From the NCBI GenBank assembly GCA_934130085.1, contig CAKOXK010000005.1:1-64000 (forward strand): a stretch of DNA of 64,000 nt, in the 5' to 3' direction. This document shows, piece after piece, positions 9,407 to 19,350 of this stretch. Origin of the DNA: an uncultured Clostridia bacterium (lineage in GTDB: Bacteria > Bacillota > Clostridia > TANB77 > CAG-508). Each line of letters opens with the position of its first letter. Position 1 is the first letter of the stretch. A program made the position numbers and the translations under genes. The notes below the pieces were generated by a model that saw only the letters and a program-made list of their open reading frames with translations, was not told where the DNA came from and searched no databases.

Positions 9407-9560
9407 TGAAAAATCGAATATTATATTGTTTAAGAAAGCCGCGTTAGCGATCAAGTGAGCGAAGCGAGCGCGAATGTTTCTTTCTTCCGAAAGTCTTTTT
9501 TGACTAACGAAGAAAGAAACGAACAAGGCTTCGAAAAACAATATAATATTCGATTTTTCA
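9407..9560 (+). repeat. long palindromic element, copy A
   Basis: A 154-bp inverted structure. Perfect 25-bp outer arms (9407-9431 / 9536-9560) end in A-run and T-run; inside are a GC-rich segment (GCCGCGTTAGCGATC...GCGCGAATG) and an inner stem GTTTCTTTCTTC / GAAGAAAGAAAC enclosing CCGAAAGT and ACTAACG. It lies 15 bases past the end of the 609-aa gene. The rest of the 353-base gap back to murA (9222-9406) shows nothing recognisable. Confidence 0.92.
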
Positions 9561-9574
9561 TATAATATATTTTT

Positions 9575-11404
9575 TTATTTTTCAATTTCATCTTCTGTTT
9601 GTATTTCTTTGTTTATTGATTTTGGTACATGCGTATTTTGCATTACAGACCTTACATGTGATAGCATCCAGTGTAAATTTCTGTACATTACACATTGACG
9701 TTCATTTCCAGGTAGATTCTTATTATAAATTCCATAGTAAGTTCTGCAATTTTCTTCAATCGTATTATCTTTATAATAGTGCTTTCCTGTTTTTTCATCT
9801 TTTACTCTTGTATTATAGAATGGCAAGTAAAAGTATAAGTTATCAAGAAAATTTAAGTAATCTTTTGACGTATAGTTCTCAAGTACTTGAGCTTGTTTTT
9901 CAAATGAAAGTGAACTCATATCATAAGGCATATCTATAATAAGTTCAGGGAAATCACGCTTCTTTCCTTTTCTCATTATATGCGATTTATCATCAAACTT
10001 ATCAATTACATCTGATTCTAAATGCACCTCTAGTACTGACATAGGATCATCAGCAATCTCAAATTTAATATGATTTGCTAGATAAGATTTACCCCATTTA
10101 CGCCATTGTTTTAATGAATCAGGCAAAATCTTGCATTTTAATTTGTCATCATCATTAAAATAATTATTCTTAACACGCATACTAAAATCATCAAAAATTG
10201 TATAAAGCTTACGCTCTTCAACTGATGAATAATCTTCAGCAGTAAATATGTTTGATAGACGTTCATTCAATGACTTGTTTAGTTTATTTATCTCTTGATT
10301 TTCTGTTTTCTCATCTAAATGATACCCTGCTTGGAGCTTCTCAGGAGCTACTATATTCATACCAATTAAATCTTTCACCCTTAAGAATTCATCTTCATCG
10401 ACTAACCTTTCAAGACGTGAAGAGTACCTGTGAACAAAGCAATCTTCTTTCCACTCTGGTGAACTTTCAATAATTCTTTGAATACTTGCATATTTGAAAG
10501 CTTTCTTTAATGGATTTGATTCAATAGAATCACTATCACTTAGCATTGTAAAATTTTCATGAGTAAATCTTGATTTAAACTCATCAGTACATTCTACAAG
10601 CTTAGATTTGTCGCCATCAGAAACAATTCTATTTTTATCATACACAACCCTGTAGAAAAATATTCTTGCTAATGCAGATTGAGTATCAGCTGAAAAATTA
10701 TCATTACCAAAAAACTTTGATGTAATTTGGTCATAATCTAAAGGAACACGAGGATCTAATAAATCATCAATATACTTGTAATACTCAGCCCTCTCATCTC
10801 CAAAATAAGTCTCACGAACTCTACCCTTTAATAAAGTATTCAATATTTCCCTATTATACTCATAATCATTGCTCTGAACCTCATTCTTAATCTTCTTTTG
10901 AATAGGAGTAAGATTTGGATCTCTGTTAACTCTTGCTATGTAATTAAACTGCTCATCTTGAGTTTCTTTAGGTGCAGCAGCCTTTAGGGCAATAAGCTTC
11001 GAAATACGTTCAATCTCAAGAGTAATAATCTTACCAGCAATACTTTTAGGCGACTTAAATCTCAAACTAGATTGAACTGGAATGTTATAAGTCTTCTCAA
11101 ATAACTCGCAAAGCTTCTCAGCCTCACAAAAAGCCATCTTTCTATCAGACATATTTTCATTATCATAATTCTTAGTTATATTAATTCTATAATTCAAATG
11201 CTTTTCAAAAGAATCAGCAAGAGGATATTGCGTATAAACTGTAGTTTTATCATCTCCAGAAGAATCTTTTTCTGTTATAGGAATAGTTCTTTTATAGAAA
11301 ATTAGATCAGAAGGTAAGAGAAAACCACTCTCAACAAACTTGGCAGTTTGATATAAGCCATGAGCCTTCAGATCATCAATTAATTCAGTTTTACTAACTG
11401 CCAT
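9575..11404 (-). CDS. hypothetical 609-aa protein
   Basis: I do not recognise this protein. It has no signal peptide or membrane segment and is acidic and soluble-looking. Around residues 330-350 RVKDLIGMNIVA, and about 110 residues later SYLANHIKFEIADD followed by LEVHLES, faintly recall the DLxGxRI and YxAxH...EIQxRT blocks of RelA/SpoT-type (p)ppGpp synthetases; this is by eye and weak. The gene stands alone between palindromic elements (A downstream, B and C upstream), with A-rich flanks and its own start (ATG after AAGGATTTTTTT). Confidence 0.7.
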   Translation of the reverse strand: MAVSKTELIDDLKAHGLYQTAKFVESGFLLPSDLIFYKRTIPITEKDSSGDDKTTVYTQYPLADSFEKHLNYRINITKNYDNENMSDRKMAFCEAEKLCELFEKTYNIPVQSSLRFKSPKSIAGKIITLEIERISKLIALKAAAPKETQDEQFNYIARVNRDPNLTPIQKKIKNEVQSNDYEYNREILNTLLKGRVRETYFGDERAEYYKYIDDLLDPRVPLDYDQITSKFFGNDNFSADTQSALARIFFYRVVYDKNRIVSDGDKSKLVECTDEFKSRFTHENFTMLSDSDSIESNPLKKAFKYASIQRIIESSPEWKEDCFVHRYSSRLERLVDEDEFLRVKDLIGMNIVAPEKLQAGYHLDEKTENQEINKLNKSLNERLSNIFTAEDYSSVEERKLYTIFDDFSMRVKNNYFNDDDKLKCKILPDSLKQWRKWGKSYLANHIKFEIADDPMSVLEVHLESDVIDKFDDKSHIMRKGKKRDFPELIIDMPYDMSSLSFEKQAQVLENYTSKDYLNFLDNLYFYLPFYNTRVKDEKTGKHYYKDNTIEENCRTYYGIYNKNLPGNERQCVMYRNLHWMLSHVRSVMQNTHVPKSINKEIQTEDEIEK

Positions 11405-11518
11405 AAAAAAATCCTTTCTTTTAAATATGTGAAAATTATACCATACGTTAGTAAAAAAATCAACAAAAAGTTATAGCAAGATTTACCATATATTCGACAA
11501 AAAGAGCTTACAGTTACT

Positions 11519-11657
11519 AAAAAATAGAATAATATGTTGTTTGAAAAAGCCGCGGTAGCTTACATGCGAAGCGCGAATGTTTCCTTCTTTCACAAGTTGT
11601 AGTCGACTAACAAAGAAAGAACAAGCAAGGCCTTAAAAACAATATAAATATTTTAAT
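11519..11657 (+). repeat. long palindromic element, copy B
   Basis: Same core order as copy A (GCCGCGGTAGC, GCGCGAATG, TTCCTTCTTT / AAAGAAAGAA) but more decayed: the right arm (about 11635-11654) pairs poorly with its own left arm. The left arm 11519-11542 instead pairs perfectly (24 bp) with the right arm of copy C. Confidence 0.85.
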
Positions 11658-11799
11658 AAAAATAGAATAATATATTGTTTGAGAAAGCCGCGTTAGCGAT
11701 TAAGCGAAGCGCGAATGTTTCTTTCTTCCGAAAGTTAGTTTAGCTAACGAAGAAAGAAACGAACAAGGCTTCGGAAAACAACATATTATTCTATTTTTT
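11658..11799 (+). repeat. long palindromic element, copy C
   Basis: A 142-bp copy with left arm 11658-11680 and right arm 11776-11799, inner stem TTTCTTTCTTC / GAAGAAAGAAA and inner loop hairpin GTTAG / CTAAC. It lies 26 bases past the smc stop codon. Copies B and C fill the 421-base gap between smc and the 609-aa gene. Confidence 0.9.
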
Positions 11800-11825
11800 A
11801 TTTTATAACACCTATTTTATAGCAC

Positions 11826-14800
11826 TTATTTCTTAAGGCTGATAGAAAGTAACTTACTAACCCCATTCTCCTCCATAGTAACTCCATATACTGTGCTTGC
11901 TGCTTCCATTGAGCCTTTTCTGTGTGTAATTACTAGGAATTGCGTTGTTTGGCTGAATTTCTTTAAATATTCTGCATATCTGTAAACATTTACATCATCT
12001 AATGCCGCTTCTATTTCATCAAGAATGCAGAATGGTGCAGGATTTATTTTTAATATTGCAAATAATAGAGCAATTGCCGTTAAAGCTCTTTCTCCTCCTG
12101 AAAGAAGCATCATATTTTGTAGTTTCTTTCCTGTTGGTTCTACTTTTATATCTATTCCACTTTCAAGTACATTGTTTTGATCTTCTAGTGTAAGTTCTGC
12201 CCTTCCTCCACCAAATAGCTCTACAAATACCTCGTTAAAGTTCTTTTGTATTAATTTAAATTTTTCTTTAAATTGCTTCTTCATTGTTTCTGTCATATCA
12301 TCTATTATTGTACGTAGTTTTGCAATTGTAGTTTCTAAGTCAAGTCTTTGTTCGTTCATTACTGAATAACGTTCCTCAAGCTTTTTGTACTCTTCAATTG
12401 CATTTACATTTACACTGCCTAAGTCTTTTATTTTTTCATGTAGTTCATTTACTTTCTTTGTTGTTTCTTGTACATTCTCAGGTTCTTTAAAATTTTCCAT
12501 TGCATTATTTGGAGTAACTTCGTAATCATTCCATAAATCATTTATTTTGTCTGTTAAGTCTTGGTTTGTTGATATTCTTTTTGAGTCGATTTTTACTAAG
12601 CTTTCTTTTACATTTTGAATTATCTCAAATTGATTTGTTATATTTTTTTCTGATTCATCTAATTTCTTGTTTTTCTCTATTTTTTGTTCTTTTAAATTTT
12701 GAATTTTTGTAATGCTTTCAGATGATTGCGTTTTTATTTTTTCAATATTTTCTTTTAATTCTGCAATTAATTTGTTTAAGTCTTCATTTTGTTTTTTTGA
12801 TTTCTCTATTTCTTGTTCTTTGTTTTTTATTCCTTCTTTTTCATTTTGAATGTCATTCTTTATTCTCTCCATCATTTCTTCTATTGATTGTGAGCTTTCG
12901 TCAAATGATGATACTGAAATTTTTAAGTTTGTTATGTCTTCATTTAAATTGTCAATATATTCTTGATCATCTTTGTTCAATAACGCAAATTCGTTTATTT
13001 TTGTAAGTAACTCATTTGATTCTTTTGTAATCTTTTCAATTTCTAGGTTTGCTTCTTTTTTATGGTTTAATAGTTCTTGCTTTTTTTCTTCTATCTCGTT
13101 TATCTCTTTTTGATTTTTTTCTTTATTAGCTACTAGCTTTTCTATTTCGCCTTCGATAGAATTCCTTTTTTCATTTATTGTTGCAAATTCAATTTCAGAT
13201 TTATGCATTTCTTCTGATTTTTCGTTTATCTCATCAATGAATGATTCATTTTCTTTATCAAATTTTTCTTTTTCTTCTATTATACTCTCTAATTTTTTAT
13301 CAAGTTCTTTTAAGTCTTTTTCTAGCTTCTTAATTTCTTGAGTTCTTCCTAACAAATTAACTGTTTTCTTAAATACTGAACCACCTGTCATTGCACCTGA
13401 AGGGTTTATTATATCACCATCTAATGTTACTATTTTAAATGAATATTTATTTAGTTTTGCAAGTTTTATTGCCGTTTCAATATTATCAGTAATTACACAT
13501 CTTCCTAATAAATTTAATATAATGTTTTCATATTTCTTATCAGTGTGTACAAGTTCTGATGCTATTCCTACAACACCTTGTGTGTTTTTTATGTTAGAAA
13601 TTTTGCTTCCTTTTATAGAAGATATAGGTAAGAATGATGCTCTTCCTAGTTTGTTATTTCTTAAATACTCAATCATCTTTTTTGCATCATCTTCTGTATC
13701 AGTTACTATATTTTGCAAACTAGATCCAAGTGCCATTTCAATTGCTGTTTTGTACTTATCATCTACTGCAATTATATTTGCCAATACACCATTGACGCCT
13801 TTTGATAAAGCTTTGTCTTTTTCAGATGCAATTAAAATCTCTTTTACCGACTTGCTATATCCTTCTTTTTCTCTCTCTGTTTCAATAAGAAAATTATATT
13901 TTGAGTTTTTAATTCTTCTCTCATCTGTTAAAGAATTTATTTTATTTTCGTATTTTATTGTTCTTTCTTCAATCTCTGTCTTTTTCTTTTCAAGCTTTTC
14001 GAGTTCTTCTTTATTTCTATCTCTTACTTGCTCAATTTTTAATACTTCATTTGTAATCTCATTCTTCTTTGTTCTTTTATCATCAAGTTCTGAAACAATT
14101 TTACCAAGCTCTTTTTCATTTTGCTTTTTTCTATTTTCTAAGTTTTCAAAATTTGTCTCATACATTGTAATATTATTTTGAATTTCGTATTTTTTCTCAA
14201 TTAACGCTTCATTTTTTTTCTTTTTATCCTCAATCTCAAGCTCTTTTGTGGATAACTTTTTAGAAAGTTCTTCAAGCTCTTTTTCTTTTTGTTCTAACTC
14301 TTCTTGAAATTTTTTCTTGCTGTTTATTAAGTTTTCTTTTTTTAGTTCTCTATTTTTTTCATCTTCTTCAAGATTTAAAATGTTTTTATTTAAAACTGTT
14401 ATTTCATTTTCTAATCTATTTTGGTTAGCCACATTATTTGTAATACGCTCTTCGCTTATTTTAATATTAGAGTTAATTTTTTCAATCTCATTCTTACTTT
14501 CAAAATTCAAATTTTGGGTTTTCTCTATTTGCTCATCTAAATTATCAATTTGAATTTTTAATTCTTCTTTTAACCTTTGCATACTTTCTAGCTTATTATT
14601 TTCTTCAATATTTTGATTTTCAAAAATCTCTTTATCACTTTCAATCTTCTCAAGCTTACATTTTAAATCTCTAATTTTATATAAGTAAAGTCCTACTTCA
14701 ATCTTCTTAAGCTCTTCTCTTAAATCTAAAAATTCTTTTGCTTTACTTGCTTGCAATTTCAAAGGCTCAAGGTTAGCCTCAAGCTCAACTAAAATATCAT

Positions 14801-15374
14801 TTATTCTCATCAAATTAACTTTAGTTTGCTCAAGTTTTTTTTCTGACTCTTCTTTTCTAGTTCTATATTTTACAATTCCAGCAGCTTCTTCAAAAATATG
14901 TCTTCTATCTTCTGACTTTGTACTTAAAATTTCATCAATTCTACCCTGACCAATTATTGAATAACCATCTTTACCAATTCCGGTATCCATAAATAATTCA
15001 TTTATATCTTTAAGTCTGCATGGTACTTTATTAATAAAATAGCCTGTTTCGCCTGTTCTATATAATCTTCTTGTAACAGTAACCTCATCATACTCAATAG
15101 GAAGAGATGAATCAGTATTATCAAACACAATAGAAACCTCTGCAAAACCTAATGACTTTCTATTTTGAGTTCCTGCAAATATAATATCTTCAGACTTAGC
15201 TCCTCTAAGTGATTTCATGCTCTGTTCACCTAAAACCCATCTGATAGCATCTGAAATATTACTTTTTCCAGAGCCATTAGGCCCTATGACAGCCGTTATA
15301 CCTGGTTTAAATTCTAATACTGTTCTATCTGCAAATGATTTAAATCCTTGCAACTCTAATTTCTTTAAATACAT
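11826..15374 (-). CDS. smc: Chromosome segregation protein SMC
   Basis: An 1182-aa condensin ATPase, full family length. Walker A GPNGSGKSN is at residues 32-40. Two long coiled coils flank a hinge at about 520-660 (GVNGVLANIIAVDDKYKTA through AMTGGSV). The C-terminal ABC signature LLSGGERALTAIALLFA and Walker B FCILDEIEAALDD complete the composite ATPase head. It acts with ScpA/ScpB to organise and segregate the chromosome. It is transcribed alone here, divergent from the HD-GYP gene. Confidence 0.97.
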   Translation of the reverse strand: MYLKKLELQGFKSFADRTVLEFKPGITAVIGPNGSGKSNISDAIRWVLGEQSMKSLRGAKSEDIIFAGTQNRKSLGFAEVSIVFDNTDSSLPIEYDEVTVTRRLYRTGETGYFINKVPCRLKDINELFMDTGIGKDGYSIIGQGRIDEILSTKSEDRRHIFEEAAGIVKYRTRKEESEKKLEQTKVNLMRINDILVELEANLEPLKLQASKAKEFLDLREELKKIEVGLYLYKIRDLKCKLEKIESDKEIFENQNIEENNKLESMQRLKEELKIQIDNLDEQIEKTQNLNFESKNEIEKINSNIKISEERITNNVANQNRLENEITVLNKNILNLEEDEKNRELKKENLINSKKKFQEELEQKEKELEELSKKLSTKELEIEDKKKKNEALIEKKYEIQNNITMYETNFENLENRKKQNEKELGKIVSELDDKRTKKNEITNEVLKIEQVRDRNKEELEKLEKKKTEIEERTIKYENKINSLTDERRIKNSKYNFLIETEREKEGYSKSVKEILIASEKDKALSKGVNGVLANIIAVDDKYKTAIEMALGSSLQNIVTDTEDDAKKMIEYLRNNKLGRASFLPISSIKGSKISNIKNTQGVVGIASELVHTDKKYENIILNLLGRCVITDNIETAIKLAKLNKYSFKIVTLDGDIINPSGAMTGGSVFKKTVNLLGRTQEIKKLEKDLKELDKKLESIIEEKEKFDKENESFIDEINEKSEEMHKSEIEFATINEKRNSIEGEIEKLVANKEKNQKEINEIEEKKQELLNHKKEANLEIEKITKESNELLTKINEFALLNKDDQEYIDNLNEDITNLKISVSSFDESSQSIEEMMERIKNDIQNEKEGIKNKEQEIEKSKKQNEDLNKLIAELKENIEKIKTQSSESITKIQNLKEQKIEKNKKLDESEKNITNQFEIIQNVKESLVKIDSKRISTNQDLTDKINDLWNDYEVTPNNAMENFKEPENVQETTKKVNELHEKIKDLGSVNVNAIEEYKKLEERYSVMNEQRLDLETTIAKLRTIIDDMTETMKKQFKEKFKLIQKNFNEVFVELFGGGRAELTLEDQNNVLESGIDIKVEPTGKKLQNMMLLSGGERALTAIALLFAILKINPAPFCILDEIEAALDDVNVYRYAEYLKKFSQTTQFLVITHRKGSMEAASTVYGVTMEENGVSKLLSISLKK

Positions 15375-15604
15375 ATTCTTTTAGCAGAGATTTTTTCTAT
15401 GCCATTCTCCTTATAAATTTGGAATTTAAAAAGCTTCCATACACTTTAATAATCTTTATCAGACTTTTATTCATTAATATATCATAAATCAACTTTAAAT
15501 GTCCATTTTTAGCGAAAATTTTATAACAAAATTTTAACAACTTCTTTTTCTTAATTGTAATGATGTTTTTTTAATGATAGCATTATAAAGTAGGAGAAAT
15601 TTTA

Positions 15605-16546
15605 ATGGAACTTTCAGATAATTTTGATTTTTATAGTCCTAGTAACATTAGCTTAAATGAGCTAGACCCTAATTTAAAAGCTAGCTTATCTGTTATGACA
15701 AGACTTGATGATTTAACTCTTCAACATTGTAGAAACGTTTCAAATTTAACAACAAGAATTTGCTCATATATGCACTGTAATAATCAGTTTACATTGCATT
15801 GCATGGTTGCTGGTTATGTACATGATGTTGGTAAACTTTTTGTTCCTAAGGACATATTATTTAAAAATGGTAGATTAACAGATGATGAATTTGAAATTAT
15901 GAAAAAACATACAACTTATGGTTATGAATATTGTATGAAGGATAAAAATTTAGCACCCTATTCAGACGGTCCTTGGTACCACCATGAATCACTGAATGGA
16001 ACCGGCTACCCACGTGGACTAACAAAGAATGATATACCTTTTTCTGGTCAAATTATAAGAGTTGCTGATGAATATGATGCACTAGTTACCAAAAGACATT
16101 ATAAAACACACGTTAACATATCAGAAACACTAAAAGATTTAATAAAAAATGCAGAACCACCTAAACCTTTAGTTGCACTTGACCAATTAAAACAAAATGA
16201 ACGTTTAGGGAAAATAAATCCAAAACCTTTAAGAGTATTATTTCGTGTTGTTATAGATGATATTTTATATGAAATAAGTTGTGTAATGAACTATACCACT
16301 TATTTGCAATCACAAATAAAAAGACTTGAAACAATAGAGAAATACAATGAAAAAAGACTTGATGCCAAAAAGCCTGAAACCTATCAGTATTACTTATCAG
16401 GAATGGAAATGTTATTTCAAAATGGAGAGAATCTTGATAATTTTGAACAAGTAAAAAAAGAGTACGAAATAGCGTTGGATGTAAGGAAGCAGAGAATTAA
16501 AGACTTGTATAATGAGATAAAGATTATCAAGAAATTGAAGGTTTAA
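15605..16546 (+). CDS. HD-GYP domain protein, putative c-di-GMP phosphodiesterase
   Basis: A 313-aa cytoplasmic protein. The HD-GYP domain occupies about residues 30-175: HDVGKL, then H in KKHTTYGYEY, HHESLNGTGYPRG carrying the extended GYP signature, and RVADEYDAL. The C-terminal 130 residues are helical and of unknown function. There is no sensor domain before the HD domain. AGGAG stands 8 bases before the ATG. HD-GYP enzymes degrade cyclic di-GMP; the presence of the metal ligands supports activity, but some family members are signalling scaffolds. Confidence 0.85.
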   Translation: MELSDNFDFYSPSNISLNELDPNLKASLSVMTRLDDLTLQHCRNVSNLTTRICSYMHCNNQFTLHCMVAGYVHDVGKLFVPKDILFKNGRLTDDEFEIMKKHTTYGYEYCMKDKNLAPYSDGPWYHHESLNGTGYPRGLTKNDIPFSGQIIRVADEYDALVTKRHYKTHVNISETLKDLIKNAEPPKPLVALDQLKQNERLGKINPKPLRVLFRVVIDDILYEISCVMNYTTYLQSQIKRLETIEKYNEKRLDAKKPETYQYYLSGMEMLFQNGENLDNFEQVKKEYEIALDVRKQRIKDLYNEIKIIKKLKV

Positions 16547-16568
16547 GTATTAATATTTATAATGTATT

Positions 16569-16711
16569 AAAAAGATTTAATATTATATTGTTTTTCATGC
16601 CTTGCTCGTTTCTTTCTTCGTTAGTCAAAAACAACTTTCGGAAGAAAGAAACATTCGCGCTTCGCATGTAAGCTTAGCGGCATTTCAAACAATATAATAT
16701 TAAATCTTTTT
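16569..16711 (-). repeat. long palindromic element, copy D (inverted)
   Basis: Same element in the opposite orientation: 25-bp arms AAAAAGATTTAATATTATAT... at 16569 pair with 16687-16711, with inner stem GTTTCTTTCTTC / GAAGAAAGAAAC. It lies 22 bases past the HD-GYP stop, between convergent genes. Confidence 0.92.
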
Positions 16712-16743
16712 ATTTATAGTTTCTATAATAATTTGCATAAAAA

Positions 16744-16783
16744 TTTTGCCTACAGGATAATTCCCGTAGGCAAAACTTTTTCC
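16744..16783. terminator. intrinsic terminator
   Basis: A 10-bp stem TTTTGCCTAC / GTAGGCAAAA with a 12-nt loop and T-run. It separates the convergent HD-GYP and ftsL genes. The remaining 180 bases before ftsL are AT-rich with nothing recognisable. Confidence 0.8.
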
Positions 16784-16965
16784 ATTTTATGACCTTTTTA
16801 TCGGATAAAATCTGATAACAACGTCCAACATTAAGATTTACTTTTTGAAGCTTTCTATTTAATTTTGCTTAATTCTATTTAATTACATTATATTAATATA
16901 TATTTAGCATGTTACTTTAATACATATAAAATAAAAAATATATATAAATAGAAATTAAATAAGTT

Positions 16966-17568
16966 TTATTTTATTTTGAATAAGTCTTTTAGTAGTTTGC
17001 TCCACCAAGTTTCATTTTCTTCATTATTTATAGTACTAGCCGATGATTCTATGTAATCTTGCTTATCAAGACTTACATATACCTTCTGGCTGTTGTCTAG
17101 TTTCTGCATTCCAAGTTTTTCTTTTGCTTCTTGTTCTATTGTATTTATATTCATTGCTTGCTCTATGTTTACTTTTAGTTGTTCATTTTGTTTTTGTATA
17201 CTTGCAAGCTCAGCTTTCATTTTTTCTTTTTCATTAAATGTAGAGTTTATTAAGGCGTAACGGTAGCTTATTCCAAGTAGTATGACAAATCCTACAGCAA
17301 TTTCCATGATACATGTTACATTTTTTCTGTTTTGTGCTTTTGCCTTGATTCTTTCTTTTTTTCTTTCTATTTCTAGTTCTTTTTCACGGTTAAGTTTTTC
17401 AATGCTTGGTATTCTTCTGATTTCTAGTTCATCATCATAGCTTGGTCTACTGCCAATTTTATTTCTATTGCTTCTGGCGATTTTTCTTGCTATGTCTCTT
17501 TCTGTGTTTCTTCTTGTAGTTGGTCTTTCTAGTGTTTGAATGCCTGCACCGTAGTAGTCAACTATCAT
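16966..17568 (-). CDS. ftsL: FtsL/DivIC-type septum protein
   Basis: A 200-aa bitopic protein: basic cytoplasmic N-terminus (about 1-90), one membrane helix (about 92-112, VTCIMEIAVGFVILLGISY), then a coiled coil (about 120-165) ending with the family-like INTIEQEAKEKLGMQKL. The position directly after rsmH, 11 bases downstream, identifies it as the dcw-cluster FtsL, a structural partner of FtsQ and DivIC. Confidence 0.85.
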   Translation of the reverse strand: MIVDYYGAGIQTLERPTTRRNTERDIARKIARSNRNKIGSRPSYDDELEIRRIPSIEKLNREKELEIERKKERIKAKAQNRKNVTCIMEIAVGFVILLGISYRYALINSTFNEKEKMKAELASIQKQNEQLKVNIEQAMNINTIEQEAKEKLGMQKLDNSQKVYVSLDKQDYIESSASTINNEENETWWSKLLKDLFKIK

Positions 17569-17579
17569 AAGTTACTCTC

Positions 17580-18530
17580 TTAGCCTTCCTTCCTTTTATT
17601 TTTTTCTCGTCTTTCAAATATTCTTAGTTTTGCACTCTTTGAACGAGAGTTAAATTCTAATTCTTCTTTTGTTGCTTCTATTGGTTTTTTATTAATAATT
17701 TTGCCTAATGATTTGTAATTGCATACACAGTATGGTAAATCTTTTGGGCAACTACAATGTCCTTCTGCCTCTATGTATGCCTCTTTTACAGCTCTATCTT
17801 CTAGTGAATGAAATGTTATGATGCAAAGTCTTCCTTCTTCTTTTAAACATTCTATTGAATTTATTACTGTATCATGTAATGGCTTTATTTCATTGTTTAC
17901 CTCAATTCTCATTGCCTGAAATGTTCTTTTTTGTTTGATTGGATCTTTTGAAAATGGTATGCTTTTGTCAATAATCTGTACTAAATCTTTAGTTGTTTCA
18001 ATTTTCTTTTTCTTTCTTTCTATGCAAATATTATGAGCTATATGTCTTGCAAACCTTTCCTCTCCATATTTGAATATAACATCTTCAAGTTTTTCTTCAT
18101 CATAATTATTTACAACATCTAGTGCAGATAGCTTTTGAGTTTTGTCCATTCTCATATCAAGTATATCATCTGTTGGCATATAACTAAACCCTCTTGATTT
18201 TTCATCTAATTGATATGATGATACTCCAAGGTCTAGCAAGATGCCATCTACTTTTTCAATTCCTAAGTCTGATAATATGTTTTTAATCTCGTCATGATTT
18301 CCGTGTACAAGCTTAAAATTTTTGTAGCCACTTAAGTTTTTTCTTGCTGCATTTAAAGCTTCATCATCACGGTCGATGCCTATTAAAAGTCCTTTATCAG
18401 ATAATTTTTTAATTACTTCCTTGCTGTGACCGGCTCCTCCTATTGTTCCATCTACATAAATTCCGTCTGGCTTTACATTAAGCCCTTCGATGGTTTCATT
18501 AAGAAGTACTGGTATGTGTTTAAATTCCAA
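17580..18530 (-). CDS. rsmH: 16S rRNA m4C1402 methyltransferase RsmH (MraW)
   Basis: A 316-aa SAM-dependent methyltransferase. It opens with FKHIPVLLNETIEGL, has the SAM-binding VDGTIGGAGHS at residues 27-37, and the family blocks GILLDLGVSSYQLD, RGFSYMPTDDILDMRMD, RTFQAMRIEVN and ITFHSLEDRAVKE. It methylates N4 of C1402 in 16S rRNA. Second gene of the dcw cluster; a hairpin lies in the 300-base gap before it. Confidence 0.96.
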   Translation of the reverse strand: MEFKHIPVLLNETIEGLNVKPDGIYVDGTIGGAGHSKEVIKKLSDKGLLIGIDRDDEALNAARKNLSGYKNFKLVHGNHDEIKNILSDLGIEKVDGILLDLGVSSYQLDEKSRGFSYMPTDDILDMRMDKTQKLSALDVVNNYDEEKLEDVIFKYGEERFARHIAHNICIERKKKKIETTKDLVQIIDKSIPFSKDPIKQKRTFQAMRIEVNNEIKPLHDTVINSIECLKEEGRLCIITFHSLEDRAVKEAYIEAEGHCSCPKDLPYCVCNYKSLGKIINKKPIEATKEELEFNSRSKSAKLRIFERREKNKRKEG

Positions 18531-18553
18531 TATGATTCTCCTTTTAAAGCATT

Positions 18554-18583
18554 AAAGTTGGCATAAAGCTATGCCAACTTTTT
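18554..18583. promoter_or_regulatory. hairpin in the rsmH leader
   Basis: Stem AAAGTTGGCATA / TATGCCAACTTT with a 4-nt loop, about 25 bases before the rsmH start. On the minus strand it lacks a proper T-run, so an mRNA processing or attenuation hairpin is as likely as a terminator. The remainder of the 302-base mraZ-rsmH gap is T-rich with no further feature. Confidence 0.5.
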
Positions 18584-18832
18584 ATCATTAGCAAGTTTAA
18601 GCTTTTGTTTTCTTTGTACATAAAATTCAACTATTATATGCACAATTTTTTCATCTGTAAAGTTTTTTCTTAAAATATATTAAAAACATTTTATCTTTTG
18701 TGCTTTTATCATATCTATTCTTTTGTTCTTTAATATTTCATCTTTTGTGTTTTTTATGTTATTTATTCTTTTGTATTTTTTTGTTTTTTCCGAAGTATCT
18801 ATATAAACTTTAAACAAGTAAAGTATTATATA

Positions 18833-19273
18833 CTAAATTCCAAGCATTCCCAAGTTTGCCATATTTTCTGCAATTTGGTCTGCTGATAAGTTTTCTTCAC
18901 TGTTATAAACCTTCCATTTGTCGTTATTCCAAATTTCAATGCGTGTGCCTACACCAGTTATTACTGCCTCTTTATCAAGAGAAGCATACTCTCTCAAATT
19001 AGATGGAATTAAGAATCTTCCTTGCTTGTCTACCTCTGCTTCAACTGCACCTGATAAGAAAAATCTTACGAAATCTCTTGCATTTTTATTGGTTAGTGGA
19101 AGTGTTTTTAGTTTCTCTTCAAAATTGTTCCATTCGGTTTTAGAAAATCCGAACAAACAGCCGTCAAGGCCTTTGGTTATAATGAATTTTTCACCGATGT
19201 CTTCTCTAATTTTTGCAGGTAAAATTAATCTGCCTTTAGTATCAAGGGTGTGTTCATATTCACCAATTAGCAA
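18833..19273 (-). CDS. mraZ: Transcriptional regulator MraZ
   Basis: A 146-aa double SpoVT/AbrB-fold protein. Each half carries the DxKGRxxLP-type motif: LDTKGRLILPAKIRE at residues 10-24 and VDKQGRFLIPSNLRE at about 81-95. MraZ binds repeats upstream of its own gene and represses the dcw operon. The matching operator is present directly upstream. Confidence 0.95.
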   Translation of the reverse strand: MLIGEYEHTLDTKGRLILPAKIREDIGEKFIITKGLDGCLFGFSKTEWNNFEEKLKTLPLTNKNARDFVRFFLSGAVEAEVDKQGRFLIPSNLREYASLDKEAVITGVGTRIEIWNNDKWKVYNSEENLSADQIAENMANLGMLGI

Positions 19274-19288
19274 TTTTGTTCACCTCCT

Positions 19289-19314
19289 ACCACTTTTCAC
19301 CACTTTGTTCCACC
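19289..19314 (-). promoter_or_regulatory. MraZ operator (three GTGG repeats)
   Basis: On the minus strand three GTGG boxes spaced exactly 10 bp apart, followed by AGGAGGTGAAC, the mraZ ribosome site. This is the known MraZ-binding architecture and implies autoregulation of mraZ-rsmH-ftsL. Confidence 0.88.
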
Positions 19315-19321
19315 TGTGATG

Positions 19322-19350
19322 ATTTTAATATAACAAAATTAAAAATGCAA
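19322..19350 (-). promoter_or_regulatory. mraZ promoter
   Basis: Minus-strand TTGCAT (19350-19345), 17-bp spacer, TAAAAT (19327-19322), just upstream of the MraZ boxes. Confidence 0.75.
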
